Positions 38,032-49,544 of a DNA stretch of 64,000 bases are shown one piece after another. Source of the stretch: Lineus longissimus (Eukaryota > Nemertea > Pilidiophora > Heteronemertea > Lineidae); assembly GCF_910592395.1 (NCBI RefSeq), contig NC_088316.1, positions 3,474,001-3,538,000 on the forward strand, read 5' to 3'. The position numbers and the translations under genes are program-made. The notes under the pieces were generated by a model. It was not told the origin of the DNA. It ran no database searches and worked only from the letters and a program-made list of their open reading frames with translations. The first letter of the stretch is position 1. Every line of letters starts with the position of its first letter.

Positions 38032-39305
38032 TCCGGACGCACATGTTCGGTCTCGTTTTTTCCCCTGATTAACGAATGAATCGGATGACGAATATACTGC
38101 CTAGGGAGTTTATTTCAATATTGCTTCTCCGTCTAAAAAAACCTGAGTAAAGACACAATCGTGATATCGCCTCCATGCAGAGACCGTGTCAATGGTGACA
38201 CATTCTTTCAGCAGATACCTTCAGGTGGGTCTTTCATGAACGACGCCATGTCATCACTTCCCTATCACAACACTCCACAACTCAGAGTTGAACGCAGCTG
38301 ATAGTCAATCGTGCTGTCTGGCTGAACTGTGATCTCGCGTAAAACGTCCTCTCAGTCGACCAAAATGAATTAACCAGGGCGGTTGCTTGCTAAAAGGAAT
38401 ATTGAGCGTGGCTTTGTTAATGTCGTAAGTGCGAGTCAACAACGAAACTAGAAACTAAATTTGTATTCACGGTTCGATATGAAATTTTATTGAAATTGTC
38501 CTTCACCGAATCACTTCGTCCTTACTATCCTAATCGGGATTTTTTTCAACTTAAGTTTTCAACCTTACGTACTCCCTTGAAATGATTTGGCTCTCAGAGG
38601 CGAGAATATTGCAATTTCAGGTATTCAAAGCATACATTATAGTCCGTTCCCGGCCCGAAAAACCTCCAAAGAACGTGGCGCCTTCGACGTTTACAAGTTC
38701 GGGCCTCGCCCTGTAGCGTTTGGCCACAACTCTCGGTACGATTTATGTCCCTGGTAACCTTTGTTAAAAACTTCTTTTTTTCGTAGATTTTTAAATGTTT
38801 TTAGATGCTACTTAAACCGCAATCGATGAGATGATTTATACATGGCGTTCTCATCCATGTGTGTTCTTTATTGTTATGACTGTGAAATGACCCTATGATT
38901 GTTCAGACTGGGTGTTAACGCGACAGAAGTTAAAAATAAAATGCAATAAAAACTCATAGAATATTCACCACGTTTTGTTGACTTGTGTCACATTGAGTAG
39001 ATGATGCGCATTTTTAATCTTATCCTTTGACAAACTACACACTTTTTTCAAATTGAAATTAAAATTTCATTTTTAATGCTTGGTTTTTGGTGATGATATA
39101 TATGTGCATCAACAGCACCATTGCTGACAATACCGGTACAATAAAATTGGTGGTAAAAGTCATTTTGTTAAAACAAAGTTTACGACGAAACTCAGTGTTG
39201 ACCATTAATACCAGACACTGCATTAAGCAAGAAATGCTTCTTAAAATGGGGAGTTTTTAGCGGCTCGAGTGGCAGTGATTTTTGCCTGAGAGGACATGAT
39301 CATAC
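38032..39305. other. Intergenic, nothing recognised
   Basis: A short inverted pair, CGGCCCGAA/TTCGGGCC, lies near 38652-38707. Otherwise the region is featureless. Confidence 0.4.
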
Positions 39306-39630
39306 CAGGGGCGGTTCCAGCAATTTTGAATAGGGGGGGCGCAACTGCCCGCGCTACGCGCAATTGCCCGCGCAATGGGCGAGCGCCGAAGGCGCGAGCC
39401 CGGATGGGGGTCTGGGGGCCCTCCCCCATAAAAATTTGAAATCTAATACGCTTAGATGCGATTTCCTGGCACCTCAGAGTCACTTCTTAGACCAAGAGAA
39501 ATGGCAAAATTTGACCTTTTGTACTTGCGCTTTGGGTTTTACAAGAAGAAAAAAAGTTTATTGCCCCAAAATTAGGGGGGGCGTGCGCCGGGTGCGCCCC
39601 CCCCCCCCCCCCCCCATGGAACCGCGCCTG
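39306..39630. mobile_element. hAT-like non-autonomous element (CAGGGGCGGTTCCA ends)
   Basis: CAGGGGCGGTTCCA at the left and TGGAACCGCGCCTG at the right are inverted repeats. CATAC occurs immediately outside both ends. The body contains GC-rich low-complexity sequence ('gggcgagcgccgaaggcg', 'gggtctgggggccctccccc') and a C19 run at 39597-39615. Such 'agggGCGG' ends are widespread in invertebrate hAT-type MITEs (family knowledge). No transposase is present. Confidence 0.7.
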
Positions 39631-40792
39631 CATACACAATTTCAGTTTTGAAACTCTCAGCGATGCCCCAAGGCATACTAAATATTAGACCGATCGTCGG
39701 CAGCAGGCAGAGGTACGCCGTCAGAGCAATCATGAACTAATATTCGCCAAGATCTAACGGTAAACGTACATTAAAGGTTATAATTCCCTCTCTTACGAGA
39801 CACCCGACAAACCGAACTAGTCTCCCGACGTCCCCTGGATGCTTTGTATTTGAGAGGACCTGACGGTTGTCTGTTGAAGCATGAACGACAATTACTCGTA
39901 TTTCGCCATGTCCCAAATTGAAATTGTTTTCCTGAATACGAAACAATAACAGATTCACCTGGTGATGAGGATACACGGAATACAATTATATTTTAACTTG
40001 TGTGAGAGAGAAGCACCTGTGTTATTCAGAGCCATCCGAATTTAGGACACGTATGTTTAAACTGCAAGTTTGAAGAGAGGTGGCGATGAACGAAAATCCC
40101 CCTTCCCCATTCCGCAATGACCCAAACGGAATGATTCTAAACCACACGTTCCTTGACAAGATGCATGACACTGTATATCCACGATCTGAGCAAGGCAAAA
40201 TTTATACAAATAGCGGCCAGTTCGTGTTATAAGTTGGGTGAGAGAAGTAGTAATTACGTTACTTATGCATGTCAATCGGGGACAAACTTTGAGCACGTAT
40301 ACCCATTTCGGAACACTCTTGCCAGTTTTCTGTCCCCATCACCGCGAGACATTATCTCTATTACGAGACTTGGACATGGTTAACCGTATTAGGGTTGATT
40401 TGACTCGACCGTGCTCCGATCAGCCTCCCGGTTTACAAGTTTAGGATCGATCTAAGGTGGTCGGTCTCGTCAGATGAGTGCTTGACCACGGATTGAGGAG
40501 CTCTCCGCGCAGTATAGTCGGTTCAAATCTTGATGGGATAAATTCATCTTTCATTCATTTGGATCACTTCAGACTATCAAATTGACTACAAAATAAAGTC
40601 GCAGGAGAGTTGCCATTGGTGTGCTAAGAAATACTGTAAACCGACTATACATGTATATCAATTTATTTTTGCGATTCGCACAAATTTCTTAAAAAACATT
40701 TTTACGGGTTTTTGTCACCAGACCTAAGTAACTTTGTCGTGGGTAGTGTGGGTCAAAAAAAGGCTTCTTGCTCGGGGTTGAAAACGTGTGTA
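39631..40792. other. Intergenic, one B-box-like site
   Basis: 'tcggttcaaatctt' near 40508 resembles a Pol III B box, but no matching A box or cloverleaf could be built. Nothing else was found. Confidence 0.35.
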
Positions 40793-40926
40793 GGGAGTTT
40801 TCACAAAGCTCCCGAAACGCCTACGCGAACGCCTACGCCTATCCCATCGTTCGAGTTCCTGATCACGCTATCGAACAATGGGACAGGCGTTCCCGTTGGC
40901 GTTTCGGGGCATTAGTGAAAAACTCA
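40793..40926. mobile_element. MITE, family D (copy 3)
   Basis: It starts GGGAGTTTTCACAAAGCTCC, and the arms 'cctatcccatcgttcgag' and 'atcgaacaatgggacagg' fold back. The right end is decayed (GTGAAAAACTC). Confidence 0.8.
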
Positions 40927-42414
40927 ACTAATTCTAAACCCAAGACCCGAGACCACACTGCCCATCTAATAATAGGTAACCCATCGAGTTTTCAGACAAA
41001 CCTATTCACTTGATTGAGCCATTGACGCCAAGGGTGATTCCTATTTAACCCCGGTGTCAATTGTCACTGAAACGACCGCAAGTCATCTCCATCGGCCCGG
41101 GAATAAGATTGTCATTTCACCAAATTACATTGTTGAGAGAGTGCCCAGCCGCGGGACGGATATGTAGATTTACCTGACCCGCAGTTTATCTGTTGCTCTG
41201 AGCTGTTCCACTTGGGAAGCAACGGGCGGTTGGTAAATATTCTGACGATATTAGTGTAAGGTTTATTGTTTTATCTGAGATTTGTGGCCAGTGTGAAGAA
41301 ATCAAAGCTTCTATATCGAACAGGCGCTTAATAGAGTAACCAGATCCCCCCCCAGAAGTGTTTTTGACCATGGTTTCAGAAAGTGTTATTTTGTCCCTCC
41401 CCCAGGCCCCCTTACCAAAATGGTACCTGCGCCCCTGGTCAAACCAGAGTTACGAAAAGAAAATTGTTCAGCGCACTTCGCCGAAGGTCACGTTCAGCCT
41501 AAGACAACATAACAAGATATGTCAAGGGCCAACCCCCTTGTCATGAGGATACGGATGACCTTCATGACTTCTCCGCTGCTAAGTCCATAACGGTATGCCA
41601 CTCAGCTTCTCTATTCCATAACATAACAATATTAACTTTCGCCCGCTATTACCGTAGTCTACTGATGCAGAAAGCCTATCAATCACGTGTCGAGCAAATT
41701 GCCCCTGTGCACCGGGACAATTCCTTTACAATAATAAGGATGATAACACGATGTATCTTTGTGGCATTAAATCTTCCTATGGTATCCTCTCTTGAAGATA
41801 AACGAGCCGCCTCGCCGTTTGTCAGAAACCTATTGGAAATATTACAGGTAACTTGCGAAGATAACAGGATATTGGAATTGGCTTAGGTATTGTTACGCTT
41901 TAAAAGATCGTTTCCACTATTTGAGGTAACCTCGAGTGCATGTAGCTTTAGGCTTGACTTCAATCCTATTTGCAATAATGACATCTGTCTAAGATGTAGA
42001 CGCGGGCATGGCCATGTCGGTGTCGATACTGTTTAAATTCAAATTGAAATTCATGATATGCCTGTAGATGGCATAATTGCCAGATGTGATAGCGCCAAAC
42101 CGTCTTCGTGACCTCGGGCAATGCATCGAACTCACCTGTATCACTACTTGTTTCGCCATCCTATGTCATACCATTGATGAGTAGATGCAAGCTTAAAGAA
42201 ACAGAATCCATTTTAGGAGTAAACGCAGAAAAACATTTCTTGGTCAAGGCGAACACGTGTTCGTCATTGGCGATCAATTTGTTTTGTTATCCCCAGTTTT
42301 TGTAAGTTTGGCTTGTCAGTGCCTATATGCTTTACCTTAATAGAACACCAAATCTTTCGTCAATTCTATCCTATAACAGAACGTGTGGTAGTACATTGTA
42401 TTTCAGTGTCGATC
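40927..42414. other. Mostly intergenic
   Basis: Apart from the element end at 41345-41438, no repeat or supportable exon was seen. Confidence 0.4.
41345..41438 (-). mobile_element. Solo end of an ACCAGGGGCGCAGGTACCA element
   Basis: Read on the minus strand, the segment begins GACCAGGGGCGCAGGTACCA and continues with 'aagggggcctgggggaggg'. This is the same style of terminus as the element at 39306 but a different subfamily. The opposite end was not found. Confidence 0.5.
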
Positions 42415-42680
42415 AGGCCCTGTACACAATTAGATTTCACGTACATTCGCTGTACATTCTGTATACTGTACATACATTTTCCTGATTATAACAAAATTCA
42501 ATGCTGGAATTTTTTTCAAACTTTCCACGAGCTTAGTCCCATATAGGGCCCTGCACAGAATTAGATTTCACGTACATTCCCTGTACTTTCTATATACATA
42601 AATTTTCTGATTTAAAACAAATTTAATATACATGTATACTGGAATTATTTTCAAACTTTTCACGAGCATAGTCCTATATC
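42415..42680 (+). repeat. Tandem duplication, about 131-bp unit x 2
   Basis: 'agggccctgcacagaattag' at 42545 repeats 'caggccctgtacacaattag' at 42415, and similarity continues through 'tttcacgtacattc', 'ctggaatt' and 'cacgagc.tagtcc.atat'. The copies are moderately diverged. Confidence 0.8.
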
Positions 42681-43305
42681 TTGACAGCTCTATGTATAAC
42701 TTCAAAACAATTCTACATGCCGACTTATCGGCGGTGAATATCAGTCCCAGTCTCCTCGGATACGCACAACGACGGTGGATCGGCATCATGAATGCTACCG
42801 ACCGATTTCTGCACTTCTATAGCAACGTACTTAAATGAGTGCTCGTGCTTATATGTACGTCCGTGACTTATGCAACAAAAGCCAAGATGTAGTTGCGGCC
42901 TTATCTGAAGATCATGACAACAGCAATTACCGTCGAGTTGGCTTCGATATCAGCGCATTAGGTCGCGGAAATCATGATCCAGCACCAACAACATCGTCAG
43001 CCGCGCGATGATAATAAAAAAATGTTATCCACATTGACGTGATATCTTCCCGGCAGAGAAACAAGCCATATCAATCATCAAACTTTCCCCAATACAGCGA
43101 CAGTAACTAAATCCAATTGACTCTCACACAAAGCATGCCTTCCATCGGCGCTGGATTCCGCGTTATTAAACTGGTTCACCAAAGGCGATGATATTGACCA
43201 TGTAATTCAACCTTGAGTGTCTCTATGAAAACCTATATCTTGGGTCTCAATTTCATGGCTACAATTCACCAGCGCTGGTATAGCACGCACTTAAGGGGTT
43301 ATAGT
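42681..43305. other. Intergenic, nothing recognised
   Basis: No feature was identified between the duplication and the next MITE. Confidence 0.4.
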
Positions 43306-43475
43306 ATGTGCACTCTTAGAGAGAAAAAATTGAGCGTTTCCCAAGTGGTGAAAAATGCCTCGGTTTTCGAGATTCTGAAAACCCATTATAGGATTTCATT
43401 TTGCTGCAAGTAAAAAATGCTGGGTTTTATTATTGATATTTGCCGAGAAACCTTTAACGGTTCTAAGAGTGTGCA
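43306..43475. mobile_element. MITE, family G (short form)
   Basis: ATGTGCACTCTTAGAG at the left is inverted as TTCTAAGAGTGTGCAT at the right. The terminus matches the GCACTCTTAG end at 1391. The interior is AT-rich and folds partly on itself. Confidence 0.7.
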
Positions 43476-44508
43476 TATTTGTAATCGCTTGTTTTAGCGT
43501 CTCTTTATATTTACCGTCAGATTCGCGAAAATTTCTAAAAAATGTTTTAAGATTTACGATTTTTATTTTGGCTAATTACGAAAACAAAACTAATTTTTTT
43601 CCAACAAAAAAATCGGTGCGCGATTTTAATTTTTGAGAGTCAAGGTTATTCGTGAAATACACAAAAAATAAAGCATGGCGAACATTTGCCAATTTGCCAA
43701 TTTGCCAATATCCGTTTATGAAAATGAGTGTGTACGTGCATAGCCATGTATAACAGATACACTTGCAGTTTCCGAAACGATTATGACTTTGAGACCAAAG
43801 TATCGGCAAAAGCACAAATTCGATAGTTTCAGAGTAATTTAACACCAAGACTGCATGCAAATGGAAGTATGACACAAATGTACACACGTATACAGACTCA
43901 GGCTTGTACATACTGGCTGTCTTTTCATGAAATGAGAAAATGAACGAAGAGCTGTTTTTCTGTCGCAATAAAATTGTTATCAGCGAACATTTTGTAATTG
44001 CTCGGTTTTGACGTCGGTATATTTCTGAAAGCTAGTCGTGACCGTTATTAAGGTTTACATTCTGTACTTATTTTCGGCATTGAAAATTTCAAATTCTATT
44101 ACAGGTTTCTAATTTTTAACGAATCACGTAAGCCTTGAAGGTTTGGGAGGCCAATCTACTTCTTTCTTTTGCTTTGCCTCGCCCAGTAGCAATTGGCTTA
44201 CGTCAATCTATTAGGAGAGCTGGGTAGTGAGAGTAGGACAACTTGAGGTACTTGCTGACACTACAATGCTGTTATAGGGGAGGAAATGTATGCAAATGTC
44301 TCATGAATGTCGCTGGTCTGATGGTCAATTTGGTCAATTTCGGGACAAAGTAGGTCTTGGGACACATTAATTTAGGTAGACTATATGAATAGATAATTGA
44401 CCGTGGAGGGGGTTGGTGACACAAGACATTCGGGTTATCACCAGTCTCAAAAGTTGACTCAGTTATCTATTTGTCTTCAGGGTTTGAACTGTTTTGAAAA
44501 GAATCTAC
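43476..44508. other. Intergenic, nothing recognised
   Basis: Three tandem 'tttgccaa' units lie at about 43687. A 130-codon minus-strand frame (43576-43968) has no recognisable domain. Confidence 0.4.
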
Positions 44509-44726
44509 GTTGACTGGGAAATGACAACACATAGGCCTAATTTCGTTTTTAACAGGAAAAAGTTTTTTTCCTGAAATATCTCGATCGACGGCCTTATTAT
44601 CTCGATCGATCAAGATAAATAGGTCGATCGCCTGATGATAAGTCCACGATCGACATATTTCAGGAAGAAGAAAAATTTCATATTGTTTAAAAAACATAAA
44701 TCCTATGTTGTCCTTTCCCAGCCAAC
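44509..44726. mobile_element. CGATCG-rich palindromic MITE, family K (short form)
   Basis: GTTGACTGGGAAATGACAAC is mirrored by GTTGTCCTTTCCCAGCCAAC. The core carries about three 'TCGATCG' units between 'cctgaaatatctcgatcg' and 'cgatcgacatatttcagg'. It is the same architecture as 62931-63183 with fewer internal units. Confidence 0.8.
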
Positions 44727-44747
44727 CTAATAATCTCATATGATTGA

Positions 44748-44753
44748 TTTATT
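44748..44753 (-). terminator. Poly(A) signal AATAAA
   Basis: TTTATT on the plus strand reads AATAAA on the minus strand. It lies about 20 nt after the TAA of the minus-strand frame 44774-45304. Confidence 0.35.
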
Positions 44754-44773
44754 ACGTTTCAAGAAGGACTACA

Positions 44774-45304
44774 TTAACTTTCATCTCGGGAAAATGCTAT
44801 TAGGCAGTGCGTTCGTACGAAGTACGTACAACGGTCTGTCGTGTCTCCTGTCCTAATGACCATGTGTATGACTGTATACCTTACTCCGCTATCTATATTT
44901 TTGGGATAACAGCCAATCACATTGAAGTAGAAGTTTTCTTCCAGGAGAATCAAACCTATACCAACTTTCTTTAACGTGCAATAGATGAAAGTAACGTCAA
45001 AAACAAACACCGCAAACACGATTAAACCAATGCATTCCCCTCTTTCGATTTGTTGATCTTCGCGTGGCAGCTTTCTACAAACTACTTTGTCACTTTCAGA
45101 TAGTTTGATAGCATTGGGTATTTCTCGAGCCTTGTCTGTTGTCTTGAAGTATACGCTGTTATGGCAAAGGCAACCACCTTTGGGGATATATGTCATTTTT
45201 GGTAAAGAATTCCTTAACATCGATCTGACAGAGCGGAGGCTGCACCTGGTTGGTGTCGCATAGATCGCGTGTCCGGGTATTTCCTTGCTTTGGGGATGCT
45301 TCAT
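44774..45304 (-). CDS. Candidate single-exon protein with one membrane segment, unknown function
   Basis: This belongs to the longest open frame of the window (206 codons to the upstream stop at 45397). The first ATG, at 45304 with A at -3, gives 176 residues. At this base composition a frame of that length is expected well under once in 64 kb. Residues 1-90 are polar and Cys-containing (Cys45, Cys47, Cys76). Residues 91-109 (CIGLIVFAVFVFDVTFIYC) form one hydrophobic segment, followed by a Cys-containing tail. An AATAAA follows the stop by about 20 nt. No domain is recognised and no splice sites are needed. It could be a lineage-specific gene, a terminal exon, or an unusually long chance frame. 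Confidence 0.3.
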   Translation of the reverse strand: MKHPQSKEIPGHAIYATPTRCSLRSVRSMLRNSLPKMTYIPKGGCLCHNSVYFKTTDKAREIPNAIKLSESDKVVCRKLPREDQQIERGECIGLIVFAVFVFDVTFIYCTLKKVGIGLILLEENFYFNVIGCYPKNIDSGVRYTVIHMVIRTGDTTDRCTYFVRTHCLIAFSRDES

Positions 45305-45462
45305 GGTTGATATGGATGATATCCCTTGGTAATTTTTTATATGTATAGTATGTAAACTATGGCAAGGCGGTACAGTCTTATCATCCCAGTACAATTACAT
45401 ATCGTCAGCTCAGGGTCAACTACATGTAGTTGTATCTGACATTTTGGTTGCTCCGAGAAAGG

Positions 45463-45541
45463 GTCTTTGAAAGCACATTTCGGATATATCCCTCGTATAT
45501 ACCTTTTCTGAATAAATCATCCGAAATGTGCTTTCAAAGAC
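45463..45541. repeat. Perfect 23-bp inverted repeat with 33-nt loop
   Basis: GTCTTTGAAAGCACATTTCG plus three bases (45463-45485) is exactly complementary to 45519-45541. A transcript would form a 79-nt hairpin, the size of a microRNA precursor. Perfect pairing also fits a recent inverted duplication. No related copy was seen in the window. Confidence 0.85.
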
Positions 45542-45685
45542 ATTTAGACCTAAACGCGTTTTTTTCTGTTTATCTGTTCTTTTTATTTCGAGCACTGCTA
45601 ATGCCACAAGTACCACGGCGCGAGATAAAACGAGATTGCAAGAAACGTCCTCGTCCCTAAGATCCGTAAGCCAGGCAAAAAGAAG

Positions 45686-45783
45686 CTGGGTGCTATTTGT
45701 CTAGTGTAATGGCACCCAGGGTGCTTATTGTCCAGTCGATCTCGAACCTGGGTACCATTTGTCGGCACCCAGGACGACATCCA
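45686..45783. repeat. Two adjacent CTGGGTGC/GCACCCAG hairpins
   Basis: CTGGGTGC...GCACCCAG (about 45686-45719) and CCTGGGT...GCACCCAGG (about 45757-45783) enclose similar 'atttgtc' loops. The two look like duplicated small foldbacks. Confidence 0.55.
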
Positions 45784-45952
45784 CCCTTTCAGCGTCAGTG
45801 CGCAGAGGACATTTAACTTAGACACAGTACAAAGCATCCGGTGGGAATGAATATGCCTGGAATTTGGACAAGTGCTTTGCCGAGTTCTATCGTCAATGGC
45901 ATGTATCAACTGGACATAAAAAGCTTTGTGCAAGCCGTACTGAACTTCCAGC

Positions 45953-46022
45953 ACCTCCGCCCATATTAGACGTGCGGTGTATGTAAAGCTTAGCAATGTC
46001 AATACATTGGGGGTCAAGATGG
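45953..46022 (+). repeat. Dispersed repeat, family C (copy 2)
   Basis: It shares GCAATGTCAATACATTGGGG, then 'gtcaagatggg', and upstream 'cctccgccca' with 28240-28304. The 86-bp satellite is not attached here. Confidence 0.65.
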
Positions 46023-46330
46023 GTGCAAACTGGAAGCCATGCATATTGCGTGTACCCAGATGAAGATCATTGTACTGGCTCAGGAACATTTGCCGACGGT
46101 GATACCTCTTACGCACTGCATGAGAGCAATTATACCCGGCTCCAGTATCTTTCTCCGTGGTCTATCGCGGTTGTAGCCACTGACAATTGTAACTAATCGA
46201 CCGGTTCACTTGGTAATTCTTAGTTTGTCCCGCGTTGTTTGTTTATTTATTTTTTAGAGACTTGTGGTGAGACAGCTAACATTATACTCACCTATATTTT
46301 ACTAACAGGGCTTTCTTTACATACAATGTA

Positions 46331-46463
46331 CCAGGGGCAGTTTCGGCGTTATAACGGTAACGTTGGCGTTACAATTCAAGTCAAAACGCCACTATAATTG
46401 TAAGTGAAATTCAATAAAGTTTGAGCTAACGCTGGCGTTTGTCTCTGACGCCGATTGAGCTGG
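46331..46463. mobile_element. MITE, family M (copy 1)
   Basis: CCAGGGGCAGTTTCGGCGTT at the left and 'gacgccgattgagctgg' at the right are imperfect inverted repeats. The inner arms 'aacgttggcgtta' and 'taacgctggcgtt' are inverted and shared in style with 62559-62684. Confidence 0.5.
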
Positions 46464-48439
46464 TCCTTGTGTAAGTAAGCTTTGCCACTCCCAAATTCTC
46501 GCACTTTTTATATGGCAAAAATAAATTGTTCAATATTTTTACTTTTGGTATTTTTTAACCTTTATTCTATTTTTTTAATCACAAAAATATTTTTCGGGAT
46601 TTTTATATTTTCGCGAGTCTAATTATTCGCAGAATGAACGAAAATTAAACACCTGGAGTATATCTGGAGTTTGCAGTAAATGCAACCCCACAAGGCTTTT
46701 CGGGATGGTGCCTTGTCGCACAACATTGATTACCTCTTGAGCTTGCTTCAGCAGCTGCCAAGTATAATAAGTCCGGACGCAGATAAAACATGCTGTTTGC
46801 CCGAGTCATGCGTGGTCCAGCCGCGAGACAATTTATGCATTTGATTTAATCAAGATAAGCCTTGTCGCCAGAAGCAACTCAAGGACTGGAATACGGTCCA
46901 ATATGTAAATCCGGGATTGCCGTGCTAACAACGCCGGAGAAAACATACTCTATGGTCTGATGCAACATTGAGGTCTCGTTATCGTTTTTTAAAGTTGTAC
47001 GCATGCGCATCTCCGCATGCACAGGCGCATTGATTGTCAAAATAGATGCTGAAAACGTCGTGATTTTAACCTATTTTGATGCAGATTTTTGAATCGAAGT
47101 TAACTCATACATTTTCAAAACAAAATGTTTTCAAGTTCCTTCGGAAGAGATCGTGTAAGATTTGCTGTTTATAGTAAAATCATTACAATCAAAGTTATAC
47201 CGCAGAGGTGATGGGTTAAACAACAACGTAAGATTAATAAACGGTCGGTCACAGGCATCGTCTTATGTCTTACACATGTATGATACTACATGTATATAGC
47301 CTCAGTGTAGATGTAAATATTATTGACTAATCTGGAAAATGCTGTCAGCGTCAACACTGACTGCTCGAGAAGATGGGGACTTGACCGCTTTCTGACCGCT
47401 TTCTAATCTACATCCAGTCAAACACTATGCGGCTAAAGACTTTGAAAATAGGGTATCAATTATGGTACACCATTGGCACCAGACAGTCTCATCTCAGAAG
47501 GTTATGTCAAGAACAAGAAAACTCCGCCGCCGAGGCGTTTGGGGATATAAGTAAGCAACAACTCGCACATGATAAATGTCTGTTACATTTACCGTCTCCT
47601 CCAGTCGTCCTATAAAATAAGCTGTTCAAAGCGATTCATCTGAAATATGGTGCCTACGACAACAAACTGTCAACAGTTTATCCGGCAGCAGTTGGCGACA
47701 AAGACTAGAACGCCGTCCATTTGGGTACAATCACGTCGCTCATCAAAGCCATTCCGGCCGCCAGTACATAAACCTTCCCTGAGACTATACCATTGATCAC
47801 TGAGGCAATGTTCTATCCTATTACTTTGAACATACTAGGAGAGACCAACCTGTCAGAATCTATTACCTCATGTCAACATCCTTAGGGGATACAAATACCC
47901 GCTGAAACACCTAAAGCACCATAGTGTGCGATTGTATTTTGTGGGCGGACGGGCCGGAATACTGACTAAAAATTAACAGAAAAACCTCCGTATGAGAGAC
48001 TCGGGAACAAGTTCCTAAATCAATCTCGCGATCAGCGTTGCCAATATTTTCTGTTGTCTCAATTTTAAAAAAAATGATATCAAAGTGTAATATGTATTAC
48101 GAAACACCTAGTATACATGCTGCAATGTACATGTACGTCAGCCAATCGATAGTTGCAATCGTTTTCTACGAGATCAGAAGGTTCTCTCATAAGAAATCAT
48201 TTTTTCCCCATAACTGTCACGAATGTCCAAGGTCGCTAACTATTACCATATAAAAGGAATAAACATACGCCGATCACGTCGAACTGCACTGGTTTATATC
48301 TAAAGACTTCCGAATTCATCTCAAGGTGATTAGTCGACAGGGTTTTCTGGATATTTACATTGCAGTGCAGGATCTCTTCGAGCTTCCACTAGCGGTTACA
48401 TCTCACCATCACACAAGGAGTATGTACAAAGGATGTTGC
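46464..48439. other. Intergenic, nothing firm
   Basis: A 62-codon frame at 47427-47615, starting at an ATG, has protein-like composition but no domain, splice context or signal. No repeats were found. Confidence 0.4.
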
Positions 48440-48540
48440 ATTTTTTCTGGTTTCTTTTGACATGTTTTTCATTTTACTGTTTCCGGGATGGATACAGCAG
48501 CTACGTTTGGAAACGTGGTCTTTCTTGATTGAAGAATGTC
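48440..48540 (+). repeat. Diverged direct repeat, left copy
   Basis: 'ggatggatacagcagctacg' and 'aaacgtggtctttctt' recur in diverged form at 49200-49315 ('ggatggatgcaacagctatg', 'aaacgtgatctttctt'). Confidence 0.65.
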
Positions 48541-48670
48541 TGGCGAGTGCATGGTACTAGCAGTTGTGAATGTGGAAGTCTAGCCGGTGCATGGTATTGG
48601 CAGTAGTGAATGGGGAAGTCTAGTCGGTGCGTGGTATTGGCAGTGGTGAATGAAAAAGTATAGCCGGTGG
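48533..48670 (+). repeat. Tandem repeat, 40-bp unit x 3
   Basis: GGTGCATGGTATTGGCAGT-type units start at 48548, 48588 and 48628 and end with a partial unit at 48668. Each contains 'gtgaatg.ggaagtctag'. Confidence 0.85.
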
Positions 48671-49199
48671 TCAAACAATGTGTTAATATTATTCATTACC
48701 TGTGAGTGATACCTTTTGGTATCACAATTTTTTTAAAGTAATTTGTGTTTCGAAGATGATAAATCGTTGTTTTCTTCGAAAACCTTTCAACTGCACCAGG
48801 GGAATAGCAATTAGTAAATTACTTTTTTTGTCCTTCCCTGCGCAAACTTCAAGAGAATCAGAGATTCTGCTTTGAAGACGTCCAGTCGAGAAGTTTTGCC
48901 TTGTTCCATGAGTGTTTGATATGCCACGCGTGAAAAACTAATCTTTAAAAAGTGTTTTGTCCTCTACAGAAGCGTCTTTAGGAGATTGTAACGAGTCGCT
49001 GTCGTGACGAAAGCTTCTTGAACAACGAAACATATCTTAGGTTATTGGTTTCGAATGATGAGTGATCCTGGACTGTGGACGTGACGCTCGAAAAACAAAT
49101 GGTCTCTTCACTGTAAAAAGCATTGAAAGTGCCTTTTCGATTCCAGGGATACTTGACGAGGGAACACAAAGTTCAAGTGCATTTTAAGTACAAATGATG

Positions 49200-49315
49200 T
49201 AGCAGTTTTTCCAGTTCCATTTGGTGTGTTTTTTCTTTTCGTTTTTTAACGTTTTCTAGGATGGATGCAACAGCTATGTTCAGAAACGTGATCTTTCTTT
49301 CTAGATTGAAAAAAG
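49200..49315 (+). repeat. Diverged direct repeat, right copy
   Basis: This is the partner of 48440-48540, about 760 bp away. The 40-bp array is missing here. Confidence 0.6.
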
Positions 49316-49544
49316 TCGATTAAGTTCAGAAAATCAGTTCGGCTGATTTTACAGATCTGTATTATAGACGGCCAAATCTTAGATTGACTACGGTTTGTCT
49401 GTTGCAACACTACAGACACACGAGCCGATGTTTTTGAGAAATGTATAGAAGTATAGAGTAAAGAAATTCTGTTGTTGGTAAACATTACATTGTTTTGCTC
49501 ATTACCTGGTAGTTAAAAGCAACAGGGTTTACCGAAACGCCACA

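Noticed and set aside
40440-40530. tRNA or tRNA-derived SINE suggested by 'ggttcaaatct'
   Set aside because: No A box, acceptor stem or cloverleaf can be formed at the right spacing.
45598-46116. 172-codon minus-strand open frame
   Set aside because: It runs through the duplicated CTGGGTGC hairpins and a family C repeat, has no domain, and its length is borderline for chance in 64 kb.
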